Origin: Adiantum capillus-veneris
Lineage: Eukaryota > Streptophyta > Polypodiopsida > Polypodiales > Pteridaceae
Assembly (NCBI GenBank): GCA_014529385.2
Contig: CM043968.1
Location: 130,566,018 to 130,630,017, forward strand
DNA length: 64,000 nt
Direction: 5' to 3'
Each line of letters opens with the position of its first letter. The stretch's first letter is position 1. Both the position numbers and the translations under genes were made by a program. The notes below the pieces were generated by a model. That model did not search any database. It saw only the letters and a list, made by a program, of their open reading frames with translations, and had not been told where the DNA came from. Positions 21,717 through 32,265 of this stretch are shown in pieces.

Positions 21717-22302
21717 CAAAGCAAGAATGAAAACTGTAGAAGAAGAGGCCAAACACTATCTGCTCATTGCCAACCAACTGTATAGGTGGGAAAAGGACAA
21801 ACAACTATGGCTGTGTGCTACAGAAAGAAAATATTATGTTATCTTAGATCAAGCACACTCAGGACAGCCAGGGGGTCATTTCTCTGCTGATAAAACGGCA
21901 AAGCTCGTGCTACACTCAGGCATATGGTGGCCAACCCTGTATATGGATGCAGAGACATATGTCAAACAATGTGATGAATGTCAATGCACAAAAGCACCCC
22001 AACGAAGAGATGAAATGCCACTGAGGCCAATGATGGGGGTACGTGCTTTTGCCAAATGGGGCATTGACTTCATTGGTCCCATCATACCTCCGATATACAG
22101 GACTCACGCACAATACACATAGTAAGAACAGACTACATGACAAAATGGGCGAAAGCAAAAGCAACCCAAAAAAACGATGCAAGAACTACAGCTCAATTCC
22201 TTTTTGAACACGTCTTTAGGAGATATGGACTACCTATTGAAATAGTGAGCGATAGGGGAACACACTTTTTTAAATGACGTCGTCGAAAGTGTCCTTGACG
22301 AA
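21717..22302 (+). pseudogene. G2 integrase, left part
   Basis: Gypsy integrase of the G1 lineage, cut on the left by the family M LTR and on the right by copia A. It contains a complete zinc module (HSGQPGGH ... CDECQCTK, with both Cys intact, unlike G1), WGIDFIGPI with the first catalytic Asp, then a frameshift near 22120, and [11 protein letters not shown] with the second Asp. The reading frame resumes at 27554 beyond copia A. Confidence 0.8.
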
Positions 22303-22527
22303 TGTTGGAATTAGGGTTGCAGAGAAAGGCACACAGCTTGGAGAAGACAAAGGAAGCTCAAGGCACACAATAGAGAGTGTGTTAGTTAGTGTGCGATGGA
22401 AAGATAGATAGCCCTAGAGTGATGGGCGTATATACAATGCTCGGGGGAAAAGCTTCCTAAAGAGGGGAAAATGTCCCGGCGGTCCTAGTGTGTTCACATA
22501 CATCACTACCACATGTATATGGTAACA
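22303..22527 (-). repeat. 3' LTR of copia A
   Basis: Plus-strand ends are TGTTGGAATTAGGG and ATGGTAACA (TGTT...AACA inverted ends). Homologous copies: 15599-15817, 17018-17245, 27332-27548. The polypurine tract complement AATCCCCCCTCGAGTG follows. Confidence 0.88.
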
Positions 22528-22599
22528 AATCCCCCCTCGAGTGATGCAGTGAATGAGAGCTGGCACATGAGTAAAGGGAAGTGTCATGCCCTGAGGACA

Positions 22600-24063
22600 T
22601 GATCAGTCCACAAATTAGGAGAGTAAGCCCAAAGCTTTGCGAAAACCTTCAAGCTTCTCACGATACAATGTCTTTGTGAAAAGATCTGCAAGGTTGTCCT
22701 TTGTTGGCACATAATCCAAGCTGATCTCTCATGCTGAGAGCCTCTCCCTGACATAGTGGTAATGCACCTCAATGTTCTTTGTGCGAGCATGAAAAACTGG
22801 GTTCCTTGCAACTGCCAATGCACTCTGACTGTCAGTGTAGATAGTGTTGGCAGTGTCCTATCCAACACCCAAATCAGCCATAAGGCGTTTGAGCCATACA
22901 CACTCAACCGTAGCTGTGGAGACTGCCCTGTACTCAGCCTCACAACTCGAAGTGGCCACATTAGGTTGATTCTTGCTCAACCATGATATACATGAACTGC
23001 TAAGCATGAAACAAAAACCACTTGTGGACACTCGCGTGTCAAAACAACCAGCCCAATCTGAGTCCAAAAAAGCATGTAAGTCTGGTGGCAATGATCCCCC
23101 CTTGGGATAAAACAAGCCAAGATGTAAAGTGCCACTAAGGTAGCGAAAAATCCTCTTGACAGCCTACCAATGCTTAGACCCTAGGCTATGCATAAATTTG
23201 TTAACCTGTGAGACTCCAAACTCAATATACGGCCTCGTGTTGCATACATAAATGAGGCAGCCAACAGCAGTTTGATAAAGAGTGACATCAGCAGGATCGC
23301 CAGCATCATGTAGACTCAACTTCAAACCCGTTTCCATGGGAGTGGCAATAGGTTTGCAATCCTCGAGTCCAAACTTACGTAGCAATGTCTCTATGTAACT
23401 TTTCTGACACAAGGCAATACCACCATCACACTGCTTAAACTGTATACCCAAGTAATGATGCAACAATCCCAAATCTTTCATCTTGAAAGTAGCATTCAAA
23501 TCAGCCTTAAATTCAGCAATATGTCTCTCATTTGGTCCGGTGATCAGCAAATCATCGACATAAAGAACCACAATGAGAAGTACATCACCCTCACGCTTTG
23601 CATACAATGTGCTTTCTGTTGGATTGTTACAAAAGCCTCGTTTGACCAAATGAGTGTTAGCTTTCTCATACCAAGCACGAGGAGATTGCTTTAACCCATA
23701 CAAAGCCTTCTTACATCTACACACTTTGTCCTCTTGTCCTTTTATGACAAAACCGCGAGGCTGTGTTACATAAACTTCCTCAAATATGTCACCATTCAAG
23801 AAAGCAGTAACAATGTCTAATTGATGTACATCCCAACCAAAATGAGCTACCAATGCACATAGAAAACGCACAGTAGTCATACGATAAGTGGGAGCAAAAG
23901 TCTCTTCATAATCTCTACCTTTCTGCTGTGCATAACCCTTTGCAACAAGTCGAGCCTTATGGCAATTGATCTCACCATCCGGCTTGCATTTCAACTTGTA
24001 AACCCACTTTGTACCAACGGCCTTTTTTGCCAGGAGGAAAATCACATAAACTCCATGTGTCAT
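22600..24063 (-). pseudogene. Copia A reverse transcriptase and RNase H
   Basis: RT is open for 300 codons (23164-24063): GTKWVYKLKCKPDGEI, ARLVAKGYAQ, YEETFAPTYRMTTVR, HQLDIVTAFLNGDI (first Asp), YGLKQSPRAWYEK and LYVDDLLITG (YVDD pair). After a stop at about 23163 the RNase H follows (22600-23115) with LDSDWAGCFDTRVSTSGF, SSCEAEYRAV and ATVECVWLKRL. The catalytic residues of both domains are visible. Only stops and frameshifts between blocks mark it as inactive. It would act as reverse transcriptase in the virus-like particle. Confidence 0.88.
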
Positions 24064-24837
24064 TTTCTATAAGTGCATCATATTCTGATTGCATGGCAGC
24101 CATCCAATTTTTTGAATTATGTGCTTCATCAAAAGACAGAGGCTCCTCAACATCATGTAAGCGAGACACAGCCAAAGCATAACAATCTGATGCATAAGAT
24201 GCATGGCGAGAGCGTGAACGAGTACGACTAGACAAAGGTGCATCCAATTTATTGTCATGCAAAGTGTGCACCAACTATTTTGGCATACCTCTAGCCTGCT
24301 CATTTTCAGACCTTTCATCATCAAGTACATCATGTACATCTGCATCAGTAATAGGCTGATTTGTAACATTTTCAGAAACCCCCATAGGCTGTACATTTGC
24401 CTCATTGGATCTTACATTCGTATTTCCACCACTGAAAAGAGGCAACAAAGTGTCATAAATGTCCTATGAGCTTACATTATTGTCTCTAGTACATGACAGC
24501 AAGGGCTAAACAGAATCTTCCACAAACACTACATCCTGTGAAACTAGAATACATTTTGTTTGCGGATGATACAACCTTTAACCTTTGCTTTCAGCACTAT
24601 AACCAACAAAAATACATTTGACAGCCTTATCATCCAATTTTTTGCACTGTGTTTGTGGCACCAAAGCATATGCCAAACAGCCAAAAACACGCATGTGCTC
24701 AATAGAAGGCTTTCTATCATGTTATGCTTCATATAGAGTAATAGGCTGCAAAGCTTTCGTAGGACACCTGTTTAGTACATAAGTGGTACACATGATGGTC
24801 TCAAGCCAAAAAGAATGCGGCAAAGCTTGACTTTTGA

Positions 24838-25820
24838 TCATACATCATGCCATTTCCATAAGTGACCTGTTTTCCTCTCAGAAACACCATTTTGCTTAGG
24901 TGTATAAGGCACTATACATTGGTGTTTTATCCCACGACTAGCCAGAAATGCATTGAATTCATGAGACATATACTCCCCCCCTCGATCGAAATGGAGGGTG
25001 CCCATAGTACATTTCGAGACATTTTTAGCCATAGCCAAAAATTGTTGAAGCACATAAAAACTTCGGACTTCACTTTAAGCGAAAATACCCATGCATGTCG
25101 AGAGTAATCATCAATGAAAGTCACAAAGTACAGGTAATTGCCCAAGGACGGAGTTTGCATGGGCCCACAAACATCACTATGCACAAGCTGCAATCTGCAT
25201 GTGGCCCTAACTGAACCATCTTTTGGAAACTTAGAACGCTGCATTTTACCCAGAATGAAGCCTTCACAAACATGTTTGATAGGTGCTTCAAGAGGCGAAA
25301 AAGAAGCAACCATATCAAATTTCTGCAAACGCAGCAAACTGGCAAAATTCAGATGACCAAAACATGCATGCCAAAGTTTTGTATCTAAAATACCCCTTGA
25401 ATCTGCAACAGCATTTGCAAAATTTTGTCCACACTTGTCATACAAAGTGAGCTTATACATCCCACAGCACAAAATGCCAGATGCAACAATTTCATCACCA
25501 AAACTGAGATCATGAACTGTACATCTGTCATCCACAATTTTGACTACAAGTCCAAGTCTACCAAGTGCAGATACAGAAAAGAGATTTTTCTTGATCCCAG
25601 GTACATAAAGTGCATCAACAAGTGTGAAGGAACTGCCATTTGCAGTGGTAAGCACAATCTTTCCAACTCCTTGAATCGGATAAGCGGCATTGTTGGAACA
25701 AGTGACTAAATTCCCATGAGGGATAGACTCGAGAGAGGTGAACAATTCACGGTGTGAGGTAATGTGCTTTGTAGCACCACTATCAAAATACCATACATGT
25801 GAATCTGCAGCAACTGACAT
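24838..25820 (-). pseudogene. Copia A protease and integrase
   Basis: The frame opens with the protease motif WYFDSGATKHIT, then the pre-integrase zinc module (LWHACFGHLN ... CEGFILGK, where the second Cys is Phe) and the integrase core (LVHSDVCGPM, FIDDYSRHAWVF). A frameshift near 25040 moves the core to another frame, which holds FDRGGEYMSHEFN and the Glu of KQNGVSERK. It would cleave Gag-Pol and insert the cDNA. The altered zinc ligand and the frameshift make it inactive. Confidence 0.85.
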
Positions 25821-25959
25821 GCATGCATCATGGACAGCAGGATTGTAAGTGCACTCTGCACTAGAAGCCCATTCTGCATCAACATCAGCACAGTCTCAGA
25901 ACCAGCATTTGCAGTGGAACCACCCTCTTTCTTTTTAGCCTCTTTGGTCTTCAACTTAG

Positions 25960-26996
25960 GACACGACTTGATCAAGTGATCATTAGCTTTACAATAATGG
26001 CAACACATTTTCTTTTTGCCCTTATCACCAGAATTTCCACACGAATTACTGCCAACAAAAGCATTAGGAAGATAATTTTTTCCACTCGCAACAGAACCAT
26101 AAGAAGTGGGTGTATTGCTGTTACCACCCTTTCTCTGAGAAGCAATAAAAGCCTATTCAACTGCACGTTGCCTAGTCCTATTTTTTCTGGAAAGTGACTC
26201 TTGCAATAGCAATGTGCATAATGCATCAAACTCTCGCAGCAGAACCATAAGAAGTGGGTGTATTGCTGTTACCACCCTTTCTCTGAGAAGCAATAAAAGC
26301 CTATTCAACTGCATGCTTCCTAGTTCTATTTTTTTGGAAAGTGACTCTTGCAACAGCAATGTGCATAATGCATCAAACTTCACAACTTCAGGATTTCCTT
26401 GGATCATAAGTCTCCAAGTACTAGAAAAAGTCTGTAAGAATCTGGTAAGGCATCAAGAACAGTCTGCACAAGGGAACTGTCTGAAATGACTTCATCTGCA
26501 AAAATAAGTTGCTCATTGATATCCTTGACACCAGCAAGGAAAGTTTCCATATCATCTTCCTCATGCATAATCTTCGATTCCAGCTCTTTACGCAGTAAAG
26601 CAATTTTAGCCTCATTGCGGCTTGCATAAAGACCTGCTAGAATATCCCAAGCATGTTTTACAGATTTTGTTGAACGAATGTGAGGAACAATGGTGCGCTT
26701 CACAGACAACACAATCAATGCATGAGCCTACGCATCCTTGACATCCCAACGAGCTTGTTCTGCCGTAGGCAAAACAACTCTAATAGCAGCAATCCTTGCA
26801 GCAAGACCTGCAACATCCTCAAGATCACCTGCATCCTCAGAACCAGGACGTACATTAATGCCCTGCACAATATTCCAGACGCCCTTTGACACAAGAACAT
26901 GTTGCATCATGTAAGCCCACATAGGATAATTGTTCCCATCCAACCTATCCTTAGCACAGCAAACATCTTGAACACATCTGTGTTGTAGTCAGCCAT
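25960..26996 (-). pseudogene. Copia A gag
   Basis: It starts MADYNTD at 26996, shifts frame at once, then continues LDGNNYPMWAYMMQHVL, VKHAWDILAGLYAS, KIMHEEDDMETFLAGVKDINEQL (UBN2-type copia Gag) and a zinc knuckle CCHYCKANDHLIKSC (about 25961-26005). There is a stop at 26725-26727. A ~147-bp direct duplication (26087-26235 and 26236-26380) repeats the segment just before the knuckle and disrupts the frame. Confidence 0.82.
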
Positions 26997-27331
26997 GGTA
27001 AATGTTGCACCTGATGTGAAAACCACCCAAAAATATGAGAAACGGAGTGGGAACAACACGTGCTATATAGCACAAACCGTAGAAGATTGTAAGGCACACC
27101 TGTTATGCAGAAAACAGCACTGACAGAAATTTTGCACAAAATGACGAAATAGCTTGTGCAGTACTGCCTATAGTGGAAACGGAGGCCAAAATGAGCCCAA
27201 ATCAAAAATCTGAGCCCAAAATATATGTTGACCTGTGAACGCTCTCCAAACCTCACTGTAATCAAAGAAAGTGAGCAGGCGTGTGCTAGAGAAGCTGCTG
27301 GCGACTAAGCCCGGGAGGACGTAACCTGCTC

Positions 27332-27548
27332 AGGGTTGCAGAGAAACTCACACAGCTTGGAGAAGACAAAGGAAGCTCAAGGCACACAATAGAGAGTGTG
27401 TTACTTAGTGTTCAATGCAAATATAGATAGCCCTAGAGTGATGGGCGTATATACAATGCTCGGGGGGGAAAACCTCCTAAAGAGGGAAAAAATGCCCCGA
27501 CGGTCCTAGTGTGTTCACACACATCATTACCACATGTATATGGTAACA
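27332..27548 (-). repeat. 5' LTR of copia A, with LTR/primer-site junction deleted
   Basis: It matches the left LTR from AGGGTTGCAGAG to ATGGTAACA. The first ~9 bases of the plus-strand LTR (TGTTGGAAT) are absent, and the neighbouring primer site begins only at GAGCAGGTTACG on the minus strand, so a small deletion has removed the LTR end and the TGGTATCA part of the Met-tRNA site. Confidence 0.82.
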
Positions 27549-27553
27549 ACAAA

Positions 27554-28377
27554 TTCATGGTAGTCCATCACAAATCGGCACCCTATCATCCGCAAGCTAA
27601 TGGGCAGGCAGAGAGTACCAACAAAATCTTATGCACAGTACTCACCAAAATAGTTAGTGACTCAAGAAATGATTTGGATCAAAAGTTGCACACAGCCTTA
27701 TGGGCTCTCGCAGTAGCTTTTAAAACTTTCATCGGCACGACTCCCTTTAACCTGGTATTTGGATTTAATGTGATCCTACCATTGGGATTCTTAATCAAAA
27801 CCCTAAGAGTGGCAACACAATTAGGATGGACGTGCCATGAGCTATCGGAGAGACTAGACACCCTGGAACAATTAGATGAAACCCGACTTATAGCAATAGC
27901 TGGGATATATTCTCTAAAAAAACAAATGAATGCTTTCCATGATCAACACGTGATTGGCAAGGAGTTTCAAAAAGGGGATTACGTTTTAATGTATACCCTC
28001 AAACAACACTCCAAAAAACTCAAAAAGCGAGGGATGGGGCCTTTTGTAATACATGATATATCACAAAGTGGCGCCATCAAGCTTGCAACATTAGCAGGAG
28101 AGGAGATGCCTAATTGGATGAGTGGATGTAGATTAAAGAAATATCTTCTTCCACTGACACCAGAAGAACTCACCACACTACATGCAGCAGCTCAGAGCAG
28201 AACAAGCACAAGACATTTGGGAACAGGCACAGCAGGAAGCCAAAATCAAAATATTAAAGCACAAGGAGCCAGTAAACTTGCAGAGGAAAACACAACAGAA
28301 CGATGTTATCGATACTACTCTAATAGCATCCATACAAACGGCAGCTACATGGTTATGAGGAATGGATCTACGCATTA
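27554..28377 (+). pseudogene. G2 integrase, right part, with C-terminal domain
   Basis: Continuation of the G2 integrase after copia A: VVHHKSAPYHPQANGQAEST carries the catalytic Glu, followed by the alpha-helical C-terminal region and a GPY-like domain (KKRGMGPFVIHDISQSGAIKL). It is about 45% alike by eye to the G1 integrase end. Past the integrase a Gln/Ala/Glu-rich linker (another frame) leads to the retropepsin-like domain at 28362. Confidence 0.8.
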
Positions 28378-28712
28378 ATTTACAACTTACCGATGGCACC
28401 ACTGAGCAAGCATTAGTGGACACTGGGGCCAGAGATAATGTGGTTAACTACTCCACTTTGAGAAAAATCGCGGGGGAGCCTCTAATGGCAAACACTATGG
28501 GGTTCAAAGTAGCAAACAAAGGCACTATGGATAGCCTGGGCCACATAAATTTACCAACCACAATTGATGGAACAGTTTATCCGCATCAGTTTCATGTGGT
28601 CGACGATCAGCATCTTAAAGAAGCAATTATTTTGGGAGTGTTGTGGATGCGCACTTATCAAGCCACACCAAACTGGCAGGACAATACCTTACTGCTCAAA
28701 CAAGAGGACTAA
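28362..28712 (+). pseudogene. G2 second retropepsin-like domain (PR2)
   Basis: A 116-codon frame beginning MDLRINLQLTDG with a canonical active-site motif LVDTGARDN (D-T-G at 28419-28427), a middle hydrophobic strand region and a late IILGVLWM strand equivalent to ILGMxWL in retropepsins. It is placed after the integrase, as in G1, with a similar charged linker and an in-frame stop just upstream. It lies outside the normal gag-PR-RT-IN order. After it, KIWVLKIHHANQ (about 28805) resembles the W-x-P-K tail of G1. Confidence 0.6.
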
Positions 28713-28904
28713 TCTTTTGCCACGCCCTTCGTACAAATAGACCATGTATGGGAACCTCTACCATCGCCACAAGCACCAACTCAGAGATATTCCCCAACCG
28801 TGGTCAAGAAAATATGGGTTTTAAAAATCCATCATGCAAACCAATCCTACGCAATTGTGGATACCAAAACGACAAAACAATACAAGTCTGCCTACATTGC
28901 CTAC

Positions 28905-29645
28905 ACAGAAATGTGTCAACCAAGATACATAGAGATGTTACTATGTAAGTTTGGACTTGAGGATTGCAAAGTTGTTGCTACTCCAATGGAACAATTTTGA
29001 AATTGAGGCTTCGTGATGTTAGAGATCTTGTTGATGTCACTCTTTATCAACTACTATTTGATGCCTTATTTATATATGCAATACGAGGCAAAATATTCAG
29101 TTTGCAATCTCATAGTTAGAAGATTTTTATGCATAGCCCAAGGTCTAAGCATTGGTAGGCTGTCAAAAGGATATTCTGCTACTTGAGTGACATTTTATAT
29201 CTTGTCTTTTTCATCCCAAGGGGAGATCATTTCTGCCAAATTTGCATGCTTTTTCATACTCCAACGGGGTTGGTTGTTATGACACACGAGTATCCATGAG
29301 TGGCTTTGGTTTCATGCTTTGCATATCATGGTAGAGCAAGAAGCAACCCACTGTGGCCACTTCCATTTGTGAATTTGAATACATGGAAATCTTCTCATAC
29401 CTACGGTTGAGTATATATGCCTCAGATGGATTATGGTTGATTTGCATGTTGGATAGCACACAACTGACATAATTTATAATGACAGTTAAAGCGCATTGGA
29501 AGTTGCAAGGAACCCAATTTTTATGCTCGCACAAAGCACATTGAGGTGCATTATCACTATGTCAGGGAGAGACTCTCAGCAAGAAAAGTCATCTTGGCTA
29601 ATGTGTCGACACAGGACAACCTTAGAGATATGTTTACAACAAGCA
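28905..29645 (+). pseudogene. Copia C, RT C-terminus and RNase H
   Basis: Plus-strand copia remains: CQPRYIEMLLCKFGLEDCKVVATPME, then in shifting frames SPRSKHW, the RNase H region (ARTKHIEVHYHYVRERL) and NVSTQDNLRDMF. Aligned with copia A, the first residues are exactly those that should follow the point where copia C breaks off at 18689, so this is probably the same copy. Many stops. Confidence 0.7.
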
Positions 29646-30504
29646 AAACAACCAGCAGCATCACAACTTTTGCAGGTCACCGTCAAACATAGGGCGCTCT
29701 TCTCCAATTACTATTGTTTGGACCACGCAGCTTCTATGCAACCTCGTCACCAGCAGCCACTGAACATATTGTTCAGTACCTCTCTCTTGCACAACATTTT
29801 TTTCCCCATGCATATCCTCCATCAGCATCATAGAGCCACACTATACGGCTTTTCATAGACACGTGCTTTGTTCCCATGCACTCTACCACATGTTTGTCTA
29901 GGACGATTCACTCTAGGAAGGGGGGAAAATGCGGCAGGATTATCATTTGTATATATTATTATCATCAACTTATTTCTTTTCTTTTATCTTCTTTCATTTC
30001 TTCTTCTTTAAAACACGTTTTTCAAAGCCTTATAAACTCTTAGCCGGAAAAATCATAAGCCATACCGTCAACATCTAATACCAAGATAAAAATATGTATA
30101 CAAGGGAGGTTACACTAATTTTGGCTAATTTTTGGCCGACTAATAATGATTGTAAATAATTTTATTTTACAAAAAAGCAAAAAACGACAAATAATCAACA
30201 AAATTGATAAGTCAAGCAAGGAAAGTCGGAATTGACTTTTGAAAGAAAACACCGAAACTTCAAAGCAAGGACTTCGAACTTGGAAAATTTTGAAAGATTC
30301 AAGACAAGATGGATTTTGAGCCAATTTCTAAAGGATCAAAACTATAGATTGAATGCCATCTGTCAACCGAGCGTCAGAATGATGGAAGGTTTAAACCACA
30401 GGTGATATGAACAACAAGATATGATCAATGGAGGTAAGTATAAATGGGACATTCCGGGTAGACTAGGAACATATAGTCAAATGGAGCAACATTAGCTCAT
30501 TTGC

Positions 30505-30507
<3 letters not shown>
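29646..30507. other. Unassigned sequence with a polypurine-like tract
   Basis: AGGAAGGGGGGAAAA at 29915-29929 followed by TG looks like the polypurine tract and LTR start of another element, but no LTR partner was found. The rest is AT-rich with no supported gene. Confidence 0.45.

Positions 30508-30553
<46 letters not shown>
30508..30553. repeat. (GA)n microsatellite
   Basis: About 23 GA units after TTGCATT. Not near any LINE tip that I can see. Confidence 0.95.
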
Positions 30554-30557
<4 letters not shown>

Positions 30558-30832
30558 AGCATAGAGTTGTCGGATTTGTTCTGCCCGCTGCAACCACCTC
30601 GATGAATCTTACTACACCATATTTGATAGGTATGACCATTAACCTTGCAAGAGCATGTGTACTGCATCAACATTGTCAAAACAACAGATCAGAGCAGTAC
30701 AAGTCACAAAATTGGCAAACTAACAGGGCCAATGGGGAAGTCCAAAACCCATCAAAAACCAAAAATATTTCACCAATAGACCCCAAATAGCTGACAGAAT
30801 CAGGCAGGACAAAAACAGCAGCAAAAGGTTGT

Positions 30833-32068
30833 GGAACATGGATCGCGATCCATGTTCCTCAAACCCTAAAATCATAGAAATTTCTACAAGAGCAACCACA
30901 GAGGGCCAGGAACAAACTCCTATAACTCTATTTTCAAAATGCATCCCAACATGGATCGCGATCCATGTTCCTTTTTGCCAAAATCAGGGCAAAAGTGGCT
31001 CACTAGCTGGGCAGTGCAAAAATAGTACTGGTGTTGCAAAAATGATCACAGAAAGTGCTCTTAAGATCATCAAATCCTCCTTGTTTGCTACCTTCGGTCT
31101 GCAAATGGTCCTTTGGTCATTTTCAAAAGGAAAAAAATGTGAGATCCTTGAAAAAAACTCATGAGAGGTCAAATGTTGGGATGCCAGCAAGACTTATAAA
31201 GAAGGGCTAAAGACAGAGTTCTTGACAAGTTTTCAAATTGCTGCTAAAGCGAATTGGGAGACTTCACACTCTCCTTGGAGCCTATCAACAAGCAAATGTA
31301 ACTTAAGGATGGTGGTAGGATCAAAACTAAGCAAAGGATTACTTGCAAAATGGAGAAAATTGCAGGGATCAATTTGTCTCCTCAAATGGATTCAATTTTT
31401 GATAGAATTTGACAGGGAGGCAAAGCTATGAACTACATACCTAAATCATTGAGAACCGAGACAATGATAGATCTCAGGCAAAACATGTGTCCAAAAATGG
31501 TTGCAAGAATTAGATATGGTCAAAACAGAAAAAACATGGCCATAAACTAGGAAATGGGACAAACTAAGGAAAAACATGTCCAAACTTGAAAATATTTCAC
31601 CAGTGTACTAGGAAAACCTATAGGAACATATGTACAAAAGAACTGTATCAAAATTTTGTCCAACATGATCGCGATCCATGTACCTTTTTGCCTAATCAAA
31701 GCAAAAACCAGGCCATCTGACCGAGTATGTTCAAGAAATCCAAGCCATGAAGTTTCAGGCCATTTGAATCCCAAATCCACTTCAAAATGCCAAGAATCTC
31801 TAAGTCTACAAAAGATTTCCAAAATTTAGCCCAAGTGTCAAACCATTGATCCAAATCCCAAAAAAATTGGACCAAGGCATCATCTAGATGAACCCTCCCA
31901 AATGGTATCATCAGATTTCCAAAATGTTGCCCAACATGGATCGCGATCCATGTAACTCCAACTCTAAATTCAAAAAAAAATTGCACAGTAGCATCCCCAT
32001 ATGCCGAGGAACAATTTCCCCTAGTTGGAATTTCAAAGTTCTTCCCAACATGGATCGCGATCCATGTT
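30833..32068. repeat. Five dispersed copies of a GATCGCGATC-centred palindrome
   Basis: Copies at 30833-30858 (26-bp perfect palindrome), 30948-30969 (22-bp perfect), 31662-31682 (one base lost), 31933-31954 (one end mismatch) and 32047-32068 (22-bp perfect). The shared core is ACATGGATCGCGATCCATGT. Four copies are preceded by CCAAC and three followed by a CCTTTTTGCC-type flank, so the repeat unit is ~40 bp with the palindrome in its centre. Spacing is irregular (115, 714, 271 and 114 bp). They lie just upstream of the L-element ORF (32266). No function is known to me. Confidence 0.9.
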
Positions 32069-32265
32069 CCTTTTTGCCAAAATTCATCTTGTTACATTAT
32101 ATCCTTGTACCTATAGTAATCCTAGATGCATTGGTGAAATTTGGTCAAATTTGGGATAGTTTTGACAAAGTTATGCTCAATTTTCATTTTATGGTCAATT
32201 TTGCACTTTTCAATAGTTCTGATCAATGGCTAAAACCTATTTTCAATGCTAAAACTGACCGCAGG

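Larger units (their letters stand above)
22303..27548 (-). mobile_element. Copia A: structurally complete Ty1/copia retrotransposon
   Basis: A 5.25-kb minus-strand element with two ~220-bp LTRs (22303-22527; 27332-27548), a polypurine tract inside the left LTR (22528-22542 on the complement) and a partly deleted primer site inside the right LTR. A 5-bp target duplication, ACGAA (22298-22302) and ACAAA (27549-27553), differs at one base. It interrupts the G2 integrase between SDRGTH and HHKSAPYHPQANGQAES. Order gag-PR-IN-RT-RH is Ty1/copia. All coding parts carry stops or frameshifts, so it is not autonomous now. Confidence 0.92.

Noticed and set aside
21717-28904. G2 considered as the autonomous body of the family L element
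   Set aside because: G2 is of the G1 lineage, whose 3' LTR start (TGTTTGTGGACATCC) and size differ from the family L LTR; its left end is cut by an unrelated LTR. The link cannot be supported.
30833-32068. Palindrome cluster considered as a CRISPR-like array
   Set aside because: Irregular spacing (about 115-714 bp), full palindromes and a plant context; no spacer structure or associated genes.
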